Assembly: GCA_002327985.1 (NCBI GenBank)
Contig: DCVM01000049.1
Span: forward strand, 2,746 to 11,475
DNA length: 8,730 nucleotides
Direction: 5' to 3'
Origin: Syntrophaceae bacterium UBA2188
GTDB lineage: Bacteria > Desulfobacterota > BSN033 > UBA1163
Shown in pieces: positions 4,753 to 8,730 of this stretch; position 1 is the stretch's first letter, and each line of letters starts with the position of its first letter. The translations under genes were made by a program, and so were the position numbers. Below the pieces are notes generated by a model that was given only the letters and a program-made list of their open reading frames with translations, was not told the DNA's origin and ran no database searches.

Positions 4753-6222
4753 TCAACTGCTTTCACCTCGGCTCTGGCTTGTTCTTTCTGCATATCGACA
4801 CATGGCAGAAAAGGCCTTTATTGCCCTTTCGGACGAATGAAATACTGGAACAGAACTTGCCTCAAGCCTCTCAACCAATTCCATTTCCTGAGAGTCCATT
4901 GTAGTACACCACAAGGCAAAGGGTTTCCCATATCCCTTGACACTGATCAGCCATTGAACGAACTGTTCTTTTAAGGATTCCTTCATGTTTTGAGGCCCAT
5001 TCGGGGTTGTCAATAACGCATCAAATAGGTTTGGAGGCATCTGCATGATTGTGCTATCCACGTTTTCATCCTGAGGTATGGCAGTCAGGGTCTGAAAAAA
5101 CAAAATAAGTTCAGAAAGATGAAACTCCATGCAGACACCGGCATCAAAAGGATTCAAAGGGATTTCCCATGGAGGAAAGATCTTTTTGATCTTTTGATGG
5201 GTGTCCTCGCTTAGAGAAGCCAACCTGAGACCGTTCAGCTCACAGGCATCCGTGGCCATGACTCCTTCTCCCCCGGAAAGGGTGATAATGGCCAAACGAT
5301 TTCCCCGGGGTAACGGAAGGAACTCAAATGCCTTGGCCAAGTCAAAAAAATCATCCAGGTTCTGGGCACGAATGGCCGAGGCTTGCTTGATCATACTGTC
5401 GAAGATCGCATCATTTTCACGGGCAAGAGAACCGGTGTGAGACGCCGCCGCTCTTGAGCCCGCAGGAGTTTTCCCGGCTTTTAGGATAATGGTCGGCTTT
5501 TCCTTGGAGACGGATTTGAGGAGATTAAAGAAATCACGACCATTTCCCTTCAGGCTTTCGATGTGCATGGCAATGACCTTTGTATCCGGATCATCATAAA
5601 AGTACCTTAGCGTATCTACTTCATTGATATCCATCTTGTTGCCCAGGTCGAGCATCTTATTGATCCCCATGTGGGATAGTATCCAGTTTATTTTCGGCTC
5701 GTAAAAACCGGACTGAAAGGCAAAGGAAAGGCCTCCGCCTCTCATTTTTTTGATGGGATTAAAACTGATTGCCAGGTGGTTCTTGGTGTTGACCGGGCTG
5801 AGGGTATTTGGCCCCAGGACCCGAATCCCCTTATCTTTTATAAACGCAGCTATCTCATCATGGAGCTTTTGGCCCTCTTTACCTCCCTCTGAAAAACCCC
5901 CCGTGACAATAACCAGATGCTTTACCCCAACTCCATCGCAGTCCCTTACAATATCCATGGTTTTTGATGCCGGGACTGCAGAGACGACTAAATCGACAGT
6001 GTCAGGGATATCTCGGAGACTGGCAAAGGCCCTGATTCCTAATATTTCGTCTTCACCGGGATTAACTGGATAGACTTGTCCGTGAAAGTCGAGGTTGACC
6101 AGGTTTCGCATTATGCAGAAATTCATCTTAAAGATATTATTGGTGGCCCCAACGATGGCGACTGACTTGGGGCTGAAGAAACGTTCTAAGAAATGATCTG
6201 CTTTTCTCATCATCTTTACCAT
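4753..6222 (-). CDS. Acyl-CoA synthetase (NDP-forming) alpha-subunit-type protein
   Basis: This 489-residue protein is related to the alpha part of NDP-forming acetyl/acyl-CoA synthetases and to succinyl-CoA synthetase alpha, which interconvert acyl-CoA plus NDP and phosphate with acid plus NTP and CoA. The N-terminal CoA-binding Rossmann domain shows SVAIVGATNN at 20-29 and YPVNPGEDEILG at 51-62. GPN at 137-139 and FQSG at 169-172 start the ligase domain, with LGNKMDINEVD at 193-203. The phospho-histidine motif is SHTG at 261-264 (H262). LSGGEGVMATDACE at 315-328 marks the last domain. Deviations from the usual pattern are QSGFYEPK in place of QSGALG, and GGEG in place of GGPG. The beta ATP-grasp part is neither fused nor encoded next to it, so a partner elsewhere would be needed for full catalysis. 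ATG codons at 6222, 6213 and 6210 are all possible starts; none has a strong ribosome site. Confidence 0.85.
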   Translation of the reverse strand: MVKMMRKADHFLERFFSPKSVAIVGATNNIFKMNFCIMRNLVNLDFHGQVYPVNPGEDEILGIRAFASLRDIPDTVDLVVSAVPASKTMDIVRDCDGVGVKHLVIVTGGFSEGGKEGQKLHDEIAAFIKDKGIRVLGPNTLSPVNTKNHLAISFNPIKKMRGGGLSFAFQSGFYEPKINWILSHMGINKMLDLGNKMDINEVDTLRYFYDDPDTKVIAMHIESLKGNGRDFFNLLKSVSKEKPTIILKAGKTPAGSRAAASHTGSLARENDAIFDSMIKQASAIRAQNLDDFFDLAKAFEFLPLPRGNRLAIITLSGGEGVMATDACELNGLRLASLSEDTHQKIKKIFPPWEIPLNPFDAGVCMEFHLSELILFFQTLTAIPQDENVDSTIMQMPPNLFDALLTTPNGPQNMKESLKEQFVQWLISVKGYGKPFALWCTTMDSQEMELVERLEASSVPVFHSSERAIKAFSAMCRYAERTSQSRGESS

Positions 6223-6312
6223 GGATATTTCTCTCTAATTTTTTTTATACTCCCAGAGACTAGCCATAACCCTTACCGCCTTGGGGACTCGTAGCATTCC
6301 CTTTCGTTGTCA

Positions 6313-6341
6313 AATATAAAAAAAAGGGGGTCGAATGTCAA
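6313..6341 (-). promoter_or_regulatory. Sigma-70-type promoter of the acyl-CoA synthetase-like gene
   Basis: On the minus strand, TTGACA (6341-6336) is followed after exactly 17 bases by TATATT (6318-6313), which matches the -10 consensus at five of six bases. The predicted start is near 6306, leaving a leader of about 84 bases. This is one of the two strongest promoter matches in the window and suggests steady expression of the single downstream gene. Confidence 0.7.
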
Positions 6342-6573
6342 AAAACATTGATGATTCAAATCAAGCACTCTTTGTTAGAGTGTCTGCCTGGTGATTTCAA
6401 GGAAGGAAGAGGTGGGGAAGTGGGTGGCTGCTAACACCTTATGCTCAACGTGGTTAATATTTGAGGGTTGAGAATCACCGATAGAAAAGTTGAGTAGGTA
6501 AAAAAAAGTTAGCTCATTGCTCACTTCAACGGCAATCAAAGAGAATGAAAAGGTACCTGTCTCCATTTAAGAC
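6342..6573. other. Short gap with one hairpin and a recurrent-looking motif
   Basis: CACTCT (6366-6371) pairs with AGAGTG (6377-6382) across a TTGTT loop, a possible end signal for leftward transcripts from the HigB-HigA relic, although no T-run follows on the minus strand. At 6551-6566, AGGTACCTGTCTCCAT resembles a GGTACCTGTCCCCAT motif I recall as dispersed in several bacterial genomes. A 63-codon minus-strand open frame here has no family resemblance and is not called. Confidence 0.35.
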
Positions 6574-6840
6574 TCAAACCTTTGCCTCTACACGCTTTAA
6601 CTTTCTAATATCAACTGATTGTTGTGTTTTCCATAAATCAAATTGTAGTTGAAGGCGAAGCCAATCCTCTGGTGTCCGACCAAAAACCTTTGACAATCTA
6701 AGAGCCATTTCAGGACTGATCCCATCCCGGGTGGGCGTTCATCAAAAGAGTGGAAAGAATTTTTCGTGTCACCCTTAACGCATCGGCGGCCTCTGTGACA
6801 CTTAAATTCAGGGGTTCAATACAAAACTCTCTGAGGTGAT
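6574..6840 (-). pseudogene. HigA-family antitoxin relic, start deleted and frameshifted
   Basis: The minus strand encodes most of a HigA addiction-module antitoxin in two frames. Frame A, from 6839, gives HLREFCIEPLNLSVTEAADA and then LRVTRKILSTLLMNAHPG. Frame B, from about 6723 to TGA at 6576-6574, gives GISPEMALRLSKVFGRTPED and then WLRLQLQFDLWKTQQ to the end. Joined, they reproduce the family's helix-turn-helix and C-terminal pattern. The switch at about 6724-6732 (CCGGGATGGGA on the minus strand) looks like a net four-base insertion or a one-base loss. The usual N-terminal HPGE and start codon are missing because the sequence runs directly into the toxin's first codons at 6841. No functional antitoxin can be made from this arrangement. 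Confidence 0.85.
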
Positions 6841-6891
6841 GCCTGATTCAAAGAGCTGTTTTAGGCCTTTGTGCCGGAAATTCTGTATCAT
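6808..6891 (-). pseudogene. HigB toxin relic (RelE-superfamily HigB), first 17 codons only
   Basis: From ATG at 6891, the minus strand reads MIQNFRHKGLKQLFESG, the characteristic N-terminus of the HigB toxins encoded just before HigA-family antitoxins, normally about 92 residues long. After codon 17 (GGC at 6843-6841) the DNA passes directly into antitoxin sequence, read out of frame, and the reading ends at TGA 6810-6808 after ten unrelated residues. An internal deletion has therefore removed the rest of the toxin and the antitoxin start, roughly 250-280 bases judging by normal family lengths. This HigB family differs from the Gp49-like toxin at 3630. The promoter and operator-like repeats directly upstream are preserved. 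Confidence 0.85.
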
Positions 6892-6906
6892 GCACAAAAA
6901 TTGTGC
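6892..6906. promoter_or_regulatory. Perfect palindrome directly before the HigB relic start
   Basis: GCACAA (6892-6897) and TTGTGC (6901-6906) form a perfect 6-base inverted repeat around AAA, ending one base before the ATG on the minus strand. It covers the predicted -10 box and the place where a ribosome site would be. It may be a second binding site for the HigA repressor. Confidence 0.45.
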
Positions 6907-6928
6907 CCCGATACGTTATCGGTGCCAA
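6900..6928 (-). promoter_or_regulatory. Promoter with operator of the eroded HigB-HigA module
   Basis: On the minus strand, TTGGCA (6928-6923, five of six to the -35 consensus) is followed after 17 bases by CACAAT (6905-6900, four of six to the -10 consensus). The spacer holds a palindrome, CCGATA-ACG-TATCGG (6922-6908), that fills 15 of the 17 bases, which is where a repressor such as HigA would block polymerase. The predicted start is at or next to the ATG at 6891, so the transcript would be nearly leaderless, consistent with the absence of a ribosome site. Confidence 0.6.
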
Positions 6929-7208
6929 GAAATTTAGATCCTTGATTTGGGATGTCTATAGACAAAATTTATTATTGGTTGAAATCTGCGATGAAGAGAT
7001 AAAATAACTTGCCAACGACTTCATGAAGGTATACTCGGTTTTCAAAAAAACCGCCGGTCAACACCTTAATTTGAAAAATTCACCTCCTACAGGTCATTAC
7101 GGTCAACCATGATCAGGAATCGAAGATTGCGGGATGAAAGAGACGCTAACTACAAGGCTCAGCGGTGGCTGAAAGCTGTCCCCTGGATTCTATGGTTGGT
7201 AGTTTTTA
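6929..7208. other. Gap of about 280 bases without a recognised gene
   Basis: CGGTTTT (7036-7042) and AAAACCG (7047-7053) form a perfect 7-base hairpin with a CAAA loop, located past the end of the minus-strand acetyltransferase. No T-run follows on the minus strand, so terminator function is doubtful. I see nothing else with family resemblance in the gap. Confidence 0.4.
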
Positions 7209-7700
7209 TCATACCTCGTATGACATGAAGGTAACACGGAAAGGCAAATGGGAAAAATCCTTGCTCTCTCCCTCAACAAATCCGATTCCCTTGTACCAGT
7301 TCTTCAGTTCAGTATGCTCTGCAATGATTCCTATATTTACGCGATGGACTCCAAGAAGTTTGGCTTTTGACAACACATGAGTAACCAAGGCTTTCCCAAA
7401 ACTGCGATGCCTTTGGTTAGGAAGCACGGCGAGGCGTTCAATATAGCATACCTCTGAGTTTGCCTGTTCGAGAGCAACACACCCCGCAACAAGGTTTTCA
7501 TTTTCAATAATAAAATAGGTGACACCACGTTCCATGTCCTTTTGAATCCAATCCTGTGTGCAGTTGGATGGATGGTGAGGAGAGTTCTCTTGAGTCAAGC
7601 CAAAGCGCTTTGCTACATCCTTGAATGAGCTTCGAATAGTCTCAACTAAAACCCCGATATCTTTTTGTGTACAAGTACGTATCTTGGATCTCATCGTCAT
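7209..7700 (-). CDS. GNAT-family N-acetyltransferase
   Basis: This 163-residue protein has the GNAT fold pattern, which transfers an acetyl group from acetyl-CoA to an amine. The N-terminal strand and helix are KIRTCTQKDIGVLVETI at 6-22, and the central strands include YFIIENENLVAGCVAL at 62-77. Motif A is IERLAVLPNQRHRSFGKALV at 87-106, with the CoA pyrophosphate loop R99-S-F-G102-K-A104. The terminal WYKGIGFVE at 135-143 is the usual motif B. The length is normal and the frame is intact. The substrate cannot be told from sequence. Starts at 7700 and 7694 are both possible, and neither has a clear ribosome site. Some GNAT proteins are toxins paired with a ribbon-helix-helix protein, but no such partner is adjacent, and the domain lies closer to ordinary small-molecule or peptide acetyltransferases. 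Confidence 0.82.
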   Translation of the reverse strand: MTMRSKIRTCTQKDIGVLVETIRSSFKDVAKRFGLTQENSPHHPSNCTQDWIQKDMERGVTYFIIENENLVAGCVALEQANSEVCYIERLAVLPNQRHRSFGKALVTHVLSKAKLLGVHRVNIGIIAEHTELKNWYKGIGFVEGESKDFSHLPFRVTFMSYEV

Positions 7701-7729
7701 TTATCGCTGACTAATGCCAACTTATTTTT

Positions 7730-7804
7730 TTATGCTGCTTCCATATTTTCATAAGTCTTGAACCGATAAAGGCACTCTTCTGCCCAAAAAGGTTTGAATT
7801 TCAT
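7730..7804 (-). CDS. Possible 24-residue small protein upstream of the acetyltransferase
   Basis: ATG at 7804 opens a frame of 24 residues, beginning MKFKPFWAEECLYRF, to TAA at 7732-7730. It has an AGGA ribosome-like site a few bases upstream and lies 29 bases before the acetyltransferase start on the same strand. I do not recognise it. It could be a leader peptide, the tail of a lost gene, or chance. Confidence 0.25.
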   Translation of the reverse strand: MKFKPFWAEECLYRFKTYENMEAA

Positions 7805-7811
7805 ACCATTT

Positions 7812-7840
7812 CCTATACCAAAAATGTAAAGTTATCGCAA
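7812..7840 (-). promoter_or_regulatory. Weak promoter candidate for the acetyltransferase
   Basis: On the minus strand, TTGCGA (7840-7835) and TATAGG (7817-7812) are separated by 17 bases, each matching consensus at four of six positions. It is the best-placed candidate upstream of the small frame and the acetyltransferase. Confidence 0.3.
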
Positions 7841-8342
7841 TCTTTGGATTCGTTGCAGCTCCTTATTTCTACAAAAATTCCTATCCGGTTGCTTTCAACC
7901 GGTCCCTTCACAAAGAAAAAGTGAATAGCAAACCTAAGGAAGGGTTTATGTCTCGGTGGCAAGTGACTTGCAAATCGAAGCCGCGGAGATTGGAAAAGAC
8001 TTTACTCTGAATCCATGCGTTGACTTTACACTGAAAAGGGTAGGGGAGACCTTCGGACTTTTAAGACGAAAAAAATGGTTGTAATGAAATGATGAATAGG
8101 CTTTCTTAGTGACGGTCTGGTGGCGGTTTTTCTGGAATGTAAGCTATTGAATTTGTTAGGAGTGATTGGTGGCGGGGCAGGGATTTGGCCGGCCCGTGAT
8201 CCTGGAAGGAAAACAATATGGGTGAAAAATCCTTTCCGGAAGCTCCGGTAAGAGCTTCACCCCGGACACTGCGGTTAAATCATACGGAACGGCAGACAGC
8301 CGGTAAGGGATTGTTGAGCAAAAAGGAGATAAGGAGAACCTG
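7841..8342. other. Gap of about 500 bases with hairpins and an unidentified open stretch
   Basis: Contents I can see are CCGGTT/AACCGG (7885-7890, 7897-7902) and a palindrome GCAAGT-G-ACTTGC (7959-7971). There is also a strong stem GAAGCTC/GAGCTTC (8239-8245, 8252-8258), closed by TCCG/CGGA (8235-8238, 8263-8266). A plus-strand frame without an obvious start stays open from about 8093 to a TAA within the last hairpin and includes LLNLLGVIGGGAGIWPARD. Its composition is protein-like but I do not recognise it, and it may be a gene remnant. Confidence 0.35.
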
Positions 8343-8371
8343 TAGAAATTTTTTAAAATATTTGATATAGT
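8343..8371 (+). promoter_or_regulatory. Promoter candidate of the small protein/nucleotidyltransferase pair
   Basis: TAGAAA at 8343-8348 (four of six to -35) and TATAGT at 8366-8371 (five of six to -10) are separated by 17 A/T-rich bases. The predicted start near 8378 leaves a leader of about 20 bases that contains the ribosome site TGAGG at 8386-8390. Confidence 0.5.
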
Positions 8372-8398
8372 GGCATTACATCAGATGAGGTTATAGAG

Positions 8399-8605
8399 AT
8401 GATAAGAGATCATGAATTTCAAAAGTTTGAGATTGAATTTCTGAAAAAAGAAAAAGCGGAAATGGTGAGGAATTTTCAGATAGTGGAGGCACTCTATGAT
8501 GAAGCGGTGACTCTTGGAGTGATCCCATTAAAAAACCCACTTGATGGAATAGAGGTGGATTTAAGAATAGCCAAGGTTATTAATAGTGTTTCAACGATTG
8601 CTTAA
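8399..8605 (+). CDS. Small uncharacterised protein paired with a nucleotidyltransferase
   Basis: This 68-residue protein is largely charged and probably helical in its first half (EFQKFEIEFLKKEKAEMVRN at 6-25), followed by a more conserved-looking segment, LGVIPLKNPLDGIEVDLRIA at 39-58. No signal peptide, membrane segment or DNA-binding motif is evident, and I cannot assign a family. The start at 8399 has TGAGG eight bases upstream. Its last 20 bases overlap the GTG start of the downstream nucleotidyltransferase in another frame, so the two should be translationally coupled. In nucleotidyltransferase TA systems the first small gene is often the antitoxin, so an antitoxin or accessory role is a reasonable inference only. 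Confidence 0.65.
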   Translation: MIRDHEFQKFEIEFLKKEKAEMVRNFQIVEALYDEAVTLGVIPLKNPLDGIEVDLRIAKVINSVSTIA

Positions 8606-8730
8606 AAAGGTATCGCTTCAATTGAAGAAGTACTCGATTCCCTACATGGTGATCGGTGATCAGGCTGTGCTTCTCTATGGAGAACCAAGACTGACAAGGG
8701 ATATTGATATTACCCTCGGGGTGGGTGTTC
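8586..8730 (+). CDS. Nucleotidyltransferase (DUF6036/AbiEii-like), N-terminal part, cut by window edge
   Basis: From GTG at 8586 the frame is open to the window end (48 codons). It reads YSIPYMVIGDQAVLLYGEP and then RLTRDIDITLGVGV, which is the polymerase-beta-type nucleotidyltransferase signature: a G-x-x-A turn followed about ten residues later by the catalytic DxD in RDIDI. The family includes AbiEii/MenT-type toxins that add nucleotides to tRNA ends, and other proteins of unknown role. The usual glycine pair (IGGQA) is IGDQA here. AAGG at 8573-8576 is a plausible ribosome site inside the upstream gene, which it overlaps by 20 bases. The C-terminal part, which would separate AbiEii from DUF6036, lies outside the window. 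Confidence 0.75.
   Translation, partial: MFQRLLKKVSLQLKKYSIPYMVIGDQAVLLYGEPRLTRDIDITLGVGV

Noticed and set aside
4717..6073. Three plus-strand open frames inside the acyl-CoA synthetase region
   Set aside because: They lie antisense to a clear 489-residue gene with recognisable motifs and show no domains of their own.
6375..6566. 63-codon minus-strand open frame just after the HigA relic
   Set aside because: It has no family resemblance and no convincing ribosome site, and it follows a dead module; chance is more likely.
7948..8010. 20-codon plus-strand frame with a good AAGGA site
   Set aside because: It is very short, unrecognised and overlaps a palindrome; the ribosome-like site alone is not enough to call a gene.

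Overview
The window reads as a bacterial accessory region: about 8.7 kb, moderate GC, several long gaps without genes, and small gene modules on both strands. The combination of a DUF2284 metal-binding protein, an orphan NDP-forming acyl-CoA synthetase alpha-type protein and several toxin-antitoxin (TA) modules would fit an anaerobe such as a Desulfobacterota or Nitrospirota relative. No rRNA or other taxonomic marker is present, so that is only a guess.

Layout. 97-297 (-): a truncated lipocalin fragment. 343-428: a cluster of inverted repeats. 532-1158 (+): a promoter and an intact Phd/RelE-type TA pair. 1535-2143 (+): DUF2284 protein. 2458-3149 (+): a promoter and an intact, ATGA-coupled DUF433/DUF5615 pair. 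3445-3607: a cluster of five hairpins. 3630-4253 (+): a HigB (Gp49/DUF891)-HigA pair whose toxin has an in-frame TGA, while its antitoxin is intact. 4271-4560: a structured stretch resembling the 5' part of a group II intron, with no reverse transcriptase. 4753-6222 (-): the acyl-CoA synthetase alpha-type protein with a strong promoter. 6574-6928 (-): a second, unrelated HigB-HigA module, reduced by an internal deletion that joins the first 17 toxin codons to the antitoxin, which also carries a frameshift; its promoter and operator-like palindromes survive. 7209-7700 (-): a GNAT acetyltransferase. 8399-8730 (+): a small protein overlapping the start of a nucleotidyltransferase that runs off the window.

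Together this looks like a site that collects TA modules and then erodes them. Two modules look functional, two have lost the toxin, and the right-edge pair may be a fifth. A 16-base intergenic repeat (consensus GTCAKCCCYAAAAAAG) occurs three times in direct orientation, in the gaps after RelE, before DUF433 and after DUF5615, so it separates the modules. A degenerate inverted copy may lie at 4621-4643. These repeats, the unexplained structured stretches and the nonsense and deletion scars in the toxins are the most interesting parts. No CRISPR array, tRNA, rRNA or complete insertion sequence was seen.
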